Shown piece by piece: positions 42,625 through 52,984 of a stretch of DNA of 64,000 nt. Every line of letters begins with the position of its first letter. Positions within the stretch are counted from its first letter, which is position 1. Position numbers and translations under genes: made by a program. The notes beneath the pieces were generated by a model. That model had not been told where the DNA came from. It saw only the letters and a program-made list of their open reading frames with translations, and did not search any database. This DNA comes from Heterocephalus glaber (taxonomy: Eukaryota > Chordata > Mammalia > Rodentia > Bathyergidae): the NCBI RefSeq assembly GCF_000247695.1, contig NW_004624854.1, forward strand, positions 4,548,110 through 4,612,109, written 5' to 3'.

Positions 42625-42769
42625 GTTTTATTAATAAAAACAATGGATTCATTGAAAGATTTACCCACTTACTTCTTCATACGTAGAGAAGAAAAACATT
42701 TAGAAACAATAAGTATGGGATTCCAGTCTAGTCTATTTTATTTTGTGAATTTTTCCTTTCCTATAATAT

Positions 42770-42990
42770 TTTTTAAAATGTTTAATTGACAGATAATGTC
42801 ATGTGTATACAGAGTGTACAGTGTTGATTTGATGTATGAGTACAATGTAAAATGTTTATAATAATCAAATTAATTAATTAAATATATCACCACACATAGT
42901 GAAGTAACCATTTTGCCTGAGGTGGGGTTAAGGTCAGTTATAATCTACTTCCTCAGAAAATTTTAAATAAAAGCTATAAATAGTTAAGTA
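42770..42990 (+). mobile_element. L1 3' UTR fragment, sense
   Basis: tttaattgacagataatgtc, tgatttgatgtatgagtaca and atatatcaccacacatagtg resemble L1 3' UTR (…ttgacaaataattgtacata… …catccatcacctcaaac…). Confidence 0.55.
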
Positions 42991-43039
42991 TTGCAAAAGT
43001 GATCAGTACAATATTCCATGCTATCTGGTATTAAAATCA

Positions 43040-43235
43040 AGGTAATCAGCATTAGGTGACTATATGGAAACAAGTAGATCAAAAATATTGACCAAGAATA
43101 TAGTAATACATATGGCTTATATGTGCATATGAACAGGGTACAGAGGGGACAAAAGGCAAACAGAGAAGGGAGGAATCTCCATGTGGAGTATAATCATTGT
43201 ATACTGCAAACATGCCAATAAAAAATTTTTAAAAG
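43040..43235 (+). mobile_element. L1 3' end (type B), sense
   Basis: A polypurine stretch, then tggagtataatcattgtata and ctgcaaacatgccaataaaa plus an A-rich tail, matching the terminus of the L1 at 16862-17512. Confidence 0.7.
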
Positions 43236-43636
43236 GTTATCCTTGGATAATGGAATTATGAAGCAATTTTTTAAAAAAAGAAAAGGGAGGAGAAAAAAGA
43301 GGAGATGAGATATAGCATGGCATTCTGCAGTATTTACTGAGAATCCTGCAAGTCCAATGCAAAATGATACCTAGATGTTTAAAAGAATCACATGTATGTG
43401 TATAACCAAACAGTCAGTTGTACTCTTAATTGATTTGAAAATGAACTAAAAAACCAAACCTCCTCAGATTAGCACCTACCTAAACATTGTAAAAACTTAG
43501 GTAGCAATTTTTGTAAGATGCACAGGTACTACTGGGCCTAATAATTTTTCACTGAGATTTATTTATTTTTTTCCTTTTCTCAAGTCATGAAGAGCAGTGG
43601 TTCCCAACAGGAGTCGGTGGGTGTCACCTTCTATTC

Positions 43637-43945
43637 TGTGTAACAAAGAAGCCCAAAACTTCACGTCTTGAAACAACAATTTGGTATTAGCTCTCATGGT
43701 CATCAGGTTAACTTCACTTAGGTGAGAAGTTCTCAGATGGTGCCCTTCACATGGCTGCAGGAGATATTGGCTAAGATCTGGTGGCTCCACTGGCCAGACC
43801 ATCCAAGAAGGCTCCTTCACACTGTTGCTAACTGCACCTACCTGCTGACTGTGGGCTCTTAAGTGTGTTCACCAGGGTGGTCAAGTGGCATGCTCCTTGT
43901 AGTATGCAATCCTTCCAATATGGCAGCTCTACCCTAAGAGAATTG
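43637..43945 (-). mobile_element. MLT1-like MaLR LTR, antisense
   Basis: ctgtgtaacaaagaagccca, aaacttcacgtcttgaaaca, ggtattagctctcatggtca and cacatggctgcaggagatat match an inverted MLT1. Just before it, cagtggttcccaacaggagt resembles a MER5A start. Confidence 0.7.
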
Positions 43946-43989
43946 GTCTCAAGGCGGAGTTTTCTAAAGGTCCCAAGAAGAAGCTGCAA

Positions 43990-44395
43990 AATTTATTGAT
44001 AGAGTTCTCTACCAGACAAAATGGCCCCGATGGTCCTACATTCTAAAATGGCTCCCGTTCCTAAAATGGTTACTGATTACGGAAATGAGCCACTTCAGAA
44101 AAGTGAAACGTACCCCCTCTGGAGAAGCAAAACCTAACTTGTTGCTCCAGCCTGCTACCTACGTGATCCTTACCTTCCAATCACCTGGAGTCCCATTGCT
44201 CAACTCTGACGATACTCTCCCTGCTGCACTGCCCTACATAAACCTCACCCCTAGTTAGTCTCAACCTCTCTTGCCATTGTTTGAGGTAGCCCAGCAGCTC
44301 CTTCCCCAATAAAGCCTTCCTCAGGTGCTCCTGTTTCAGCTTGTTTTCTTTCGCTTATCATGATCCAACTTTGAAAGTCCCACAATAGAGTTTCT
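43990..44395 (+). mobile_element. ERV1-like solo LTR, sense
   Basis: gacaaaatggccccgatgg and ctaaaatggctcccgttcct in U3, a TATA-like ctacataaacc, AATAAA at 44308 and cttgttttctttcgcttatc downstream. This is the layout of a gammaretrovirus-type LTR. No coding region is attached. Confidence 0.7.
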
Positions 44396-44464
44396 ATTGC
44401 ATTCTTGTGGTTCAGTTTATCACTTGCTACCCAGAAATAGAGGAGAAGAATTAGACTCCTCCTC

Positions 44465-44577
44465 TTTTGTTGTTGTTGTTGTTTTCGTTTTGGGGGGGGA
44501 GTTGGTACTGGTGATCAAACTCGGGTCCTTGAGCTTGCGCAGCAGGCGGCGAAACCACTGAGCTAAATCCCCGGCCC
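44465..44577 (-). mobile_element. tRNA-Ala-derived SINE, antisense, young
   Basis: T-rich tail with (TTG)n, ggtactggtgatcaaactcg, gagcttgcgcagcaggcggc and actgagctaaatccccggcc. ttagactcctc on both sides is an 11-base target-site duplication. Confidence 0.95.
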
Positions 44578-44599
44578 TTAGACTCCTCTTGAGGGAAGA

Positions 44600-46900
44600 A
44601 AAATCGAAGTCACACTGCAAAAGAAGCTATTACCATGTCCACTTTTGGAAGATACAGTCAGCCACAGTGGAGGAGCTACACCTCTGAAACTGTGGGCTAT
44701 TTTTTCTCATGTTTATATCTTTCTGAAAGGAATCATGGCTTTTTTAAAGATTCTCAAAGGGACTAGGGGAGGGGAAGGAAAGTAGAAGGGAGAAAGAAGC
44801 CATCACTGATCTAGATAAATTACAGTCTTTTACACAATTAAATTTACTTTATGCCCTAATATTCTTCTTAAGGTTGAAGGATATTTAATATCTGTCGCCA
44901 ACTTGGACTTGTTCCACATCTAGCTATGATTCACTAAGAAACTAATCCATGTGAAATTTGTAAAAAGACAGCAAAGTAATTCTGACAGTGCCAATGGCTG
45001 AGTATCAGTTAAATGAAACTGGATGAATATACACACACGTTTATGAGCTTGTTCTGAATTTTAAACAGAAGAGCCTGATTACAATGGGTTGGTATTTTGG
45101 ACCACTGATTCCATTAGAGCTACTTTTAGTTGATAGAGAGCAAGCATACTCTAATCAACTATTAATACTCTGTACAGTTTGGGGAAAATTTCTTTTTAGA
45201 CCACTGCAGCACCATCCTGCACAGTACAGCAACTGATTTCCAACACAGGGCAGGAGATTTGATTACTTTTGTCTCGGCGTATGTAACTGCAGCTGTCATT
45301 ATTGGTCATGAGATTATCTGGTCTTCATCACAGTATTTGATTCTGTGACCCCAAGAATCTATGAAGACCTCAGGCAAGCTGTACTTTGAGTTTCTGGCAG
45401 TTTATGCTCCAGTGTTATTATTAATTTCATGAACATGGCACCTCAGGATGTCCCTGCAGGTGAGAAGGAGAGGGCAGAAAATTGGGGAAGGGATAGAGGA
45501 ATCCCAAGTCCCATATTTCACAAGTGGTGAGAAGCACATCAGTTATTCTTTTGCTGTCATACAAATGTGAATATGAGGTATCCGCAAAGCTAGAAGAGGG
45601 GAGATAGCATTCTGTTGTTGAGGTTGGTGGCTCCTCAGTCCTTTTTTGCCTAACACAGTCATTTCCCCAGCTACCCTTTTTTCAAGCAGTGAATTTTTCA
45701 GTGGTCTGAGTAGTTGGCACACAACATTCTGGATTTGGGAGACTATTTTCAGCCGATTTCCCATCTTCTATGTTTCCATATCCTAGAGTAGATCTATAGG
45801 TTTGATTGGATTCAGGGCTCACATTTATGGCCTGGATACCTCCCAGGCAGTACTGCATACTTCATATTGCATCATCAGGAAGTACATGGCATCTATTTGT
45901 TCCGCTTTCAATAATGGAAGACTGATCAGGAGGTTCAGTGGTGGCTGCCCATCCCTGGCCTCCTGACTCCTTTAGACTGTCCAGTTCCTCATTAATACTT
46001 TACTTCTTGTAAGTTTTAACTCCATGCATATTTATTTCCTAAATCAGTTATTGCATTACATGCTGCCAAATCTTCATTTTTCTAATTATGTAATTTCTTC
46101 TACATTTCTTAGAATACTTCTGTAATTAAAGTTCTACTTCATCAAGCAAGAAAGGGCTCTTTTGTAACATGCAAATAAGTCTTTTCACAGGAAAGGCAGA
46201 TCTTGATCTAATTATTTCCTTTTCCTTACTAATTTTCAGAGTATAGGGTTGATAAACTACCTCCGAGAAAGGGGATGAGTTGTGTTTGTTGCTTTGGCTT
46301 TCTCTTTTGAGCATCACTATGAATTCATTGGTTTTTATTTAATCGGTGTATTTCAGTCAATTGCCATTTTTGTTCTTTCTGAGGGTCACATTATCCATCT
46401 TTGGCTGAGGGCCAGCTTCCTTATTTTCCACACAATGCAGTGATCCATCTTGGCTTGTCACTTCCTGTTCCTCTCCCAGAGCAGCAATTCCTCCAAGAAT
46501 CCCCTTTCCATTTAGGAGGGAATAGTAGGCAGACACAATTCTCATTATAATTGAGTTGTTGTCATTGCTTCTAGGTCTTTTTATTTTATTGTTTAGGTCT
46601 TTTTAAATATTTTTGAAACCTTACAGATTCACAGTTATATTTCAAAATCAAATCTACTTGAATATGTGATATATCAAAATCAAATTTCAATTGTTCAAAC
46701 AGTTCAAGTTCAACCAAAGTAACCTACTTTTTAAAAAATCTTATAATTTTTTTCCTTTCTCTTACAGTAAAAATTATAGCTCCTAGCAACCTCAACATTA
46801 GCATGATTTCTTATTTGTAAATATAATCCCTATAATGGTTTCAAGATAATATCAGTCTGGTATCTTAAAATATAACAATGTCAGTATTACACGAACAGTA
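44600..46900. other. AT-rich stretch, partly LINE-like but unresolved
   Basis: 45100-46750 has the texture of an old antisense L1M 3' UTR (for example catcttggcttgtcacttcc and ggagggaatagtaggcagac, then ttgcttctaggtctttttat), but I cannot align it firmly. Minus frames at 45543, 46126 and 46357 show no domain. Confidence 0.3.
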
Positions 46901-46947
46901 AAGCCACTTGATGAAGATAAATGTTTTTCTTTTTGCATTTTTCTTAG

Positions 46948-47013
46948 ATTATAGTCCACTAATGATGTGCAGTATGGCCTATATCCTGAAACACACGATA
47001 TACCTAAGAACAG
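46948..47013 (+). other. Candidate 66-base exon (coding or lncRNA)
   Basis: A pyrimidine-rich acceptor (tttttgcatttttcttag) and a strong donor (gaacag|gtaagg) bound 66 bases. One frame is open throughout (YSPLMMCSMAYILKHTIYLR) and symmetric in phase. The peptide is unrecognised, so a non-coding exon or a chance pair is equally possible. Confidence 0.3.
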
Positions 47014-47900
47014 GTAAGGACTTTCCAAGGAGGAAGAGGACAGGGCTGGCTGGGGCAGTGGTCGGGACAATGCCAGTCTCCCTTCGGGGAGAGGAAAGGT
47101 CCCCGTGAGCAGCGAGTGGGGATGCCTTTGCCTGCAGCTCCGACCCCACCGCCCCAGGGCAGGGGCAATGGTGGCAGCCCAGGAGATGACCCCGAAGACA
47201 CATTGAACAAAGATAGATGAAATACGAGACGTGTGTTTATCTGTGCACAGCGTCTGAGTGAGCGGCATCCACAGCAGGAGATAGCCAGACACCTCAGCGC
47301 AGTGATGGAAAGCCTTCACAGCAGCTTGGCTCTAAAAGAATAAATAGAAAAAGAATAAATTGTACAAATGAGAAGCATATACCTCCCTCCCGCCCACCCC
47401 AGATCACCCAGAATACCTCACTGAAGAGCCCAAGGCACCAGCTTGATATTTCTGGGTGTGTCACAGGGCTCGTGGCTATTACTGATCTTGCTCTTATCAT
47501 GTTGGCATTTAAGCACCTTATCACCAAAGATCCTGTGATTCAAGAGCTCAGATCCTCTGTTCTCTGCAGTCAGAGCTGCACTCCTGTGTCTGCTGGGAGC
47601 TAACAAGGGAAGCCGGAGAGGGAAGGAAGCCTGCCGTTTCAGGTAAATGAAAGCCTGCTTCTTCCTCTGAGATACCGTGGCTGACGGGGCTGGCTTTCCT
47701 CTCTCACGTTCACCTTCTCTCCCCTGTTTTCTGCCTGCCCGCCTCATTTCGGGTGCAGAGCGGTAACTTGCTCCAGTCCCAGTCTCCAGCCTGGGCTCAG
47801 CACACCTGCTCTTCCCTCTGCCCCGCCCCCCCTCCCTGCCCCCAGCAATCTGTCACTTTAGTCGCTGGGAGGGGCATGGCCACTTTCTCATGCTTCTCAC
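47014..47900. other. GC-rich patch without a firm gene
   Basis: Raised GC and some CpG at 47030-47300 and 47560-47860 produce long frames on the minus strand (46852-47319, 155 codons) and competing frames in other registers. No domain recognised. A small CpG-island-like promoter is possible but unproven. Confidence 0.35.
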
Positions 47901-47901
47901 T

Positions 47902-47988
47902 CTTTTTTTTTTTTGGTACCGGGAATGGAACTCAGGACCTTGAGCACGCAAGGCAGGCGGTGGAACCACTGAGCTAAATCCCCGGCCC
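47902..47988 (-). mobile_element. tRNA-Ala-derived SINE, antisense
   Basis: T12 tail, ggtaccgggaatggaactca, caaggcaggcggtggaacca and ctgagctaaatccccggccc. ctcactctt/ttcactctt flank it as a short target-site duplication. Confidence 0.93.
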
Positions 47989-48309
47989 TTCACTCTTAAC
48001 CCTTCGTATTTCCAAAATGTTTGTTTCATGCGATAGTGTCGATTGTTAATGCTATAAGCATCCTAAAGGGAGCCTGCTGAAACTACCAGGTCCTCTACCC
48101 TAGATTGAAATTCTGTCTTACTAAGATGAAATCTAATAGCAGGGCTCTTCTTCCTGATGAAAGAAGGCTGACATTTGCACTTCAAGGAAAAATGGCTTAA
48201 ACATTAGTTCTCAAGTTATGACAAGAGGATGAAATGGGAAAGGAGGGCTCTCAGATCCTGCCTGTACTCTCAGTTGGGAAAACCTCAGAGAGAGATAGCA
48301 AATCTGCCT

Positions 48310-48650
48310 CTTCACTCTTCATTGGAATATTGCTCAGTGCAGTCGCAGACAGGAACTAACCCCTGACACACAAAAGAGGAGAATCTCAAAGGTGTTGTGT
48401 TGAGTGATAGAAGCCAGACGGAAGGAAGGGCATATGTATGGAAGGAAATCAGATCCGCGGCTGGTTGAAGGAAGGAGCAGGATAGTTGGACAGGGGTTTG
48501 GGAGACCTTTCTAGATGGTGGGAACATCTGTGTTGTGACTGACATATTTGTGTGTTGGAGGAATGCATGATGCAGTCAGAATCGATCTAATTGCACATTT
48601 AGGATCTGTGCACTTCATTGTATGCAAATCAAACCTTAGTAGGTCTTTCA
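48310..48650 (+). mobile_element. L1M 3' end, sense
   Basis: cattggaatattgctcagtg, gtgttgagtgatagaagcca, ctttctagatggtgggaaca and gtgcacttcattgtatgcaa follow the L1M ORF2 end and 3' UTR order. Confidence 0.75.
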
Positions 48651-48754
48651 TCTTGAATATGCCTGTTAGGGGTATTAACAGGAACTTTATCCAATTTATA
48701 CTAACAAATCTTTTAGAAATATGTAAAAAGTGAGAAATTTTTCAAGGTAGCAGA

Positions 48755-48812
48755 TGATCTAACACCATGCACACACTTAGTAAGCACTCAGTAAAAATGT
48801 TATTGATGACAA
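48755..48812 (+). mobile_element. L2/MIR 3' end fragment
   Basis: cacttagtaagcactcagta then aaaatgttattgatgac resembles the shared L2/MIR 3' end. Confidence 0.45.
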
Positions 48813-49372
48813 ATAGCCAGGCAAGAGTGGTCCACTGCAAGCGTCCCTGACAAAGAGTAGTACTTCTTCACTTATGAGATGCCTCCTCTCTGACCAGCAT
48901 TGTGGTCAAATTCAGCACTGTCTACAAAATTAAAATTTCTCTGGCCTATAAAAATATTCTTAGTAATCCTCCACCCCATCAGTCCAGGCCTACAGCCTTT
49001 TCCTGGGAGTACAATAAATAAACACAATGCCTTTTATTACTTCACCACCAGAAGAGTTACTGCATCCAGACTCAAAGGCATGTCTGCAAGGCTGATCCAA
49101 ATACAGGGAGTAGCTTATGAAGAAGGAATATTGTTATGACTTTGAAAGGATAAGGAAAGTGATCTTTAAATTTGAAGGAAGATTTCCTAGGTTAAAAAAT
49201 ACATCTAAGGACTATCAACGCTGAATGTGTGATCTCAACTATCAATATCCTGTGTATGGCCCCCTATGTATGAACTCACAGGGAATACAGACAGACTGTC
49301 AGTCTCCTACAAATGACTCTCCAAATACAAGGGCAGGGGAGTCAACCATTTTTCTTAAAAAATTAATTTCCT

Positions 49373-49465
49373 GGGCCAGGGATTTAGCTCCGTGGTTCCA
49401 GCGCCTGCCTCGCAAGCACAAGGTCTCGAGTTTGATCACCAGTACCAAAAAGAAAAAAGAAAAAA
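49373..49465 (+). mobile_element. tRNA-Ala-derived SINE, sense
   Basis: gggccagggatttagctccg, cagcgcctgcctcgcaagca (CGC loop intact), gagtttgatcaccagtacc and an A-rich tail. aattaatttcct and aatgaatttct flank it. Confidence 0.92.
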
Positions 49466-49469
49466 TGAA

Positions 49470-50085
49470 TTTCTGGAAAATACACACTGGATGAACTTTA
49501 TTTTTATTTCCATAATAGAAAGCATTTATTGCCAGGTCTCAAGCCAATGGGACAGATCACTCAGTAGTATTTACCTTTCTTAATTGCGCTCTCTGCCAGT
49601 ATCTGACCTCATGTTGTATAGGAGACTCTCTTTTTAGGGTTTTTACCTACTTTAAGGAATATGACTAAAATAAATAAGCAAACTAACTAGCCACACAAGC
49701 AAAATTGCAAATCAAACTGTGAGCTTCATGTTAAAAGGAATTAATTTACTGCTAGATTACGGATACACCATGCTGAAGATATTAGTTTAAAACATTCTCT
49801 CATTGACAGGAACTCCCCAAATATTCTCATTGTTTTGTCCCTAGAGCATTCCCATATAGAGAAGAAATAAGCAATAAAATGTTAGAGGGCAGCTGTTACT
49901 GGAGAAATATGATTTTGTTTTTCAGTTTCTAGAAGATAAAAATTTTAAAGGGAAAAAATGGGAAAGATGAAAATGTAAGAGCAACCGAAAAACTGGGGAA
50001 AGATTTAAATTCCCCAACCACATAAAAAAATTTTCATTTTATAGGAAAAAAGCTAGAGCTGTAACAACTCCAGCGTTACCTATGC
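49470..50085. other. Unassigned AT-rich stretch
   Basis: No recognised gene or repeat. Confidence 0.4.
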
Positions 50086-50089
50086 AGTG

Positions 50090-50263
50090 GACTCAGTGTG
50101 GTCGCCACACTGGAAGCCTCAGCTGAGTGCAGAAACTTGTGAGGAGGACCCATTCCTGGGTCCCAGTACACCTGCTGAGTGGGGGGCCCTGGGTCTGGGC
50201 CCACCCTGTGTCCCACAAACCCTCCTCAGGGTTGCGAGGCATGGAGAAGTCTAAGAACCACTG
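50090..50263 (-). mobile_element. MER20 hAT-Charlie MITE, antisense
   Basis: cagtgtggtcgccacactgg, gcagaaacttgtgaggagg and the terminal agtctaagaaccactg match inverted MER20 in order and spacing. Confidence 0.75.
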
Positions 50264-50264
50264 A

Positions 50265-50345
50265 CTATTCCAGAAACATTTATCAGGTACCCTCTGTGTG
50301 CTGGGCTCTGAGAAAGGCCATGGGGATACAAATACAAAGAATTAA
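50265..50345 (-). mobile_element. L2 3' end, antisense
   Basis: catttatcaggtaccctctg, tgtgctgggctctgagaaag and ggggatacaaatacaaagaa are the inverse of the L2 3' end. Confidence 0.65.
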
Positions 50346-50497
50346 CACAATCTGTACTTCAGTCACAAAGAAAAAGAATATTAGCAAGTAGAATAGTTTT
50401 AGAATACAGTAATCTCCTCCCCTTCACAGGGAATATGTTTCAAAATGGCCAGTGAAAGCCCGAATCCAAAGATACTACCAAGCCCATAAACGTAAGG

Positions 50498-50686
50498 GAT
50501 AATTTAAAATATGGTGAATGTTTAAACTGTTTCTTAAACTTATTACAATAAGAGAAATATTGCTAAGAAGGATGGGATAGGTGTATTCAAAGCAAGGGGA
50601 AATCTTTTGAGAGGGATGAATGACAATGTGTCTTTTATGGTAATCAATCTTTTTATTTAAAACATTCACCATATGTTTTGATTGCT
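50498..50686 (+). mobile_element. Mariner-derived MITE
   Basis: Inverted ends atatggtgaatgtttaaa and ttaaaacattcaccatat enclose about 190 bases. The interior (aagaaggatgggataggtgt, gaaatcttttgagagggatg) is homologous to the 3' end of the mariner copies at 10725 and 50700. Confidence 0.7.
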
Positions 50687-50699
50687 CCTTACTGACCAG

Positions 50700-51050
50700 C
50701 CATTTGCAGTGGTTTCTGTCAAATAGGAACATTAAGATTCCAGTGTGTCCTCGTCCACCTTATTCACCAGATCTGGCACCAAGTGACTTCTGACTCTTCT
50801 CCAAAGTCAAAATGACAGTGAAAGGTAAATGTTCTGAATCAATTCAGGATATTGAGGCATCCAGGGCAGTGAAATTAAAGACAATCAGGAACGAGGACTT
50901 CCAGAATTGCTTAAAAAGTTCCAAGAATGAGGCATAAGGGTTTTCTCTCCCTCATAAGTGAGGGGGAGAATTTTGAGGTGGATTAATGGCATGTGCCTTT
51001 TCCTGGAATTACTATTTTAAGTTAATATTTACCATATTGTTTGCTCACAC
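50700..51050 (+). pseudogene. Mariner transposase 3' remnant (DD34D class)
   Basis: At about 50752-50790 the plus strand encodes PPYSPDLAPSDF, the signature around the third catalytic Asp of mariner DD34D transposases, followed by an in-frame stop and then LFSKVKMTVKGKCSESIQD. The C-terminal part and 3' UTR follow, ending at the inverted-repeat-like atttaccatattg. The N-terminal DNA-binding region and the first catalytic Asp residues are missing, so it is inactive. It abuts the mariner MITE on one side and a Tigger element on the other. Confidence 0.8.
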
Positions 51051-51121
51051 TTTGTACTGTTTTCTCCCATACATACATACCTACAATAACACTGAACTTA
51101 TAAGGTAGTCACTATAAAAGA

Positions 51122-51630
51122 TTAAAAACAATAAATAACAGTAATTTTTACTTTTAGTCCAAATCTAATCTTAAATCTAAGCAACCATCCCTTCCTAACA
51201 GTACATGGCTGGGTGGCACGTGTTTCAGGGACTCGCTGGCCGGAATCCTCATAGAGCCCCAGTGCTCTCTGACACAACATATTGCCATCACTTGAAAGAC
51301 ACTTTCTGTCTACACCTTCCACCCCCCAATCTGGTGCCTTCTCCACATTAATTAAGCACTCATCATGAAGTGTAGCTATAACTTTTGTGGTCTGAGGTGA
51401 TACAGATAAACTAGCAAAAATTTTTGTTGCTTTCTTCATAATTTTACAGAATTGTTTTTCCCATAGCTCTCAGTGCATGGCATTTTTTCTTTCCTTAAAT
51501 TGAAAATTTTCAACTTTTCCCTTAAAATAATCACTATACAGCTTCTCATTGGTATCTGAATTGTCTGCATCACACCTCTTGCATCAAGGGACATTATTAA
51601 GTAAAATAAGGATAATTTGAACAAAAGCAC
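51122..51630 (-). pseudogene. Tigger1-like transposase N-terminal pseudogene
   Basis: Two minus-strand frames joined by a frameshift near 51436. The first covers the start and the DNA-binding helix region (EKLKIFNLRKEKMPCTESYG). The second continues with SVSPQTTKVIATLHDECLIN, CQRALGLYEDSGQ and GWLLRFKIRFGLKVKIT. This is the pogo/CENP-B-like N-terminal DNA-binding half of Tigger transposases. The DDE catalytic domain is absent. Confidence 0.82.
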
Positions 51631-51718
51631 TGTGACCCCGAGATGGTTGAACAGTTAGCTGAGCGAGCTACTACTCAGTGACTAACAGGTAGGTAGCATA
51701 TACTAGGTGGATACATAG

Positions 51719-52123
51719 ATAATATTCACACACGAATACTCAGTTAAATGAATTCCAAAACTATCCCTAAACCATACCCTAACCCTAACTGTAACAGTAA
51801 CACTAACATCAACACTAACTCCAATACTATCCTTAGTACTGTGTTGAATTTCAACACTATCCTTAAACCTAAACCTCACCCTAAACCTAAAACTACCACT
51901 AATACTAACCATAACACCCACTCTCCAGTACTCAGGTACTTGAATTCCAACATTGTCCCTAACTCTAACCCTAACCCTAACCCTAACCCTAACCCTAACA
52001 CTTACCATAATACCCACACTCAAATACTAACATACTTGAATTCCAACACTGTCCCTATTCCTAACCCCAACCCTAACCCTAACCCTAACACTCACCACAA
52101 TATCCACACTCCTATACTCAGGT
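51719..52123 (+). repeat. Telomere-like satellite array, ~4 units of 90-100 bases
   Basis: The phrase tact-gaattccaacactgtccct starts units at 51737, 51837, 51929 and 52025, with a partial fifth at 52115, giving unit lengths of 100, 92, 96 and 90. Each unit contains CCCTAA-type hexamers (five perfect at 51969-51998, three at 52071-52088) and degenerate variants (aacact, aaccat), and ends ccaca-ctc. The whole array interrupts a Tigger1-like element. Confidence 0.92.
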
Positions 52124-52310
52124 TCATGCCCCTTGCAGGTCTAACTGGCATGGTAGACGAGCTCATCATGCTCCTCTGATTGTCACACAATTTAAAACTT
52201 GTGAATTGATTATTCCTGGAATTTTCAATTTAATATTTTTCAAACCACAATTGACAACACATTACTGAAACCAAAGAAAACAAAAGTATAAAGGGGACTA
52301 CATTGTTTTT

Positions 52311-52980
52311 AATTATGCCTTACCCCAATTTACCACCTCACCCTAAACTCTTCCTACCTCTGCTACAAGAGTTCAATATTTCTTTTTTACCAAAAAAAAA
52401 AATTTAAAAAAATTGTAGACATTTAAAAATTTTGTCAGCTCTTTTCCATCTTTGTCTGCATCCATATTTAGAAAAATTAATTAATGTTGCCCATAAACAC
52501 ACATTGAAGCTCTTTACTCTTAAGCATAGAGGAAATTAACTTTTATTTTTTCACTACACATCTGGGAAGGGTTGGATAAAAAAAATTAATATTGCACTAC
52601 GTTAAGTTTCAAAACTGCTTAGAGCCATTTTGCCAAAATTCCCATGGATGCATATGTGAATGAATATAGAAGAGATCACCATCTATTTCTAAAAATCTCA
52701 ATAGGCATTCATACTGGTTCCAAGAAAATCAATAATACGGAAATTGGACCAAAGATAGATCAATTGCAATAAACTAGCAAGCCTTTATGTACATAAAAAA
52801 CACACACATAATATTAACTACTATAAACAACAGCAACTAAATGTGTCACTACTAAAAATCTTTATTCACAATAAATAAAAGTTACCAGACTCTGTGCTGA
52901 CCAGCAGTGTGGAAGAAAATAAGTAACAATGTAAACATGAAAAACGGGTAAACAGATTTACTATTGAAAGAAGTAAATAA
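52311..52980. other. Unassigned AT-rich stretch
   Basis: No recognised gene or repeat between two Tigger pieces. Confidence 0.45.
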
Positions 52981-52984
52981 GATT

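Larger units (their letters stand above)
51120..52310 (-). mobile_element. Tigger1-like DNA transposon, 5' part, antisense
   Basis: The right end (gaaaccaaagaaaacaaaag then aaggggactac) and aaaacttgtgaattgattat, cctggaattttcaatttaat are the inverted Tigger1 5' terminus. After the satellite insertion the order resumes with actcagtgactaacaggtag, gagatggttgaacagttagc, gaacaaaagcactgtgaccc and cattattaagtaaaataagg, the inverted 5' UTR. The element is truncated inside the transposase near 51120. Confidence 0.88.

Noticed and set aside
46852..47319. 155-codon minus frame
   Set aside because: No domain, competing frames in other registers, GC-rich context, and it runs through the plus-strand splice candidate.
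51748..52179. 143-codon plus frame rich in Asn-Pro repeats, and the opposing 106-codon Arg-Val repeat frame
   Set aside because: Both are direct translations of the CCCTAA-type satellite, whose hexamer period avoids stops on both strands.
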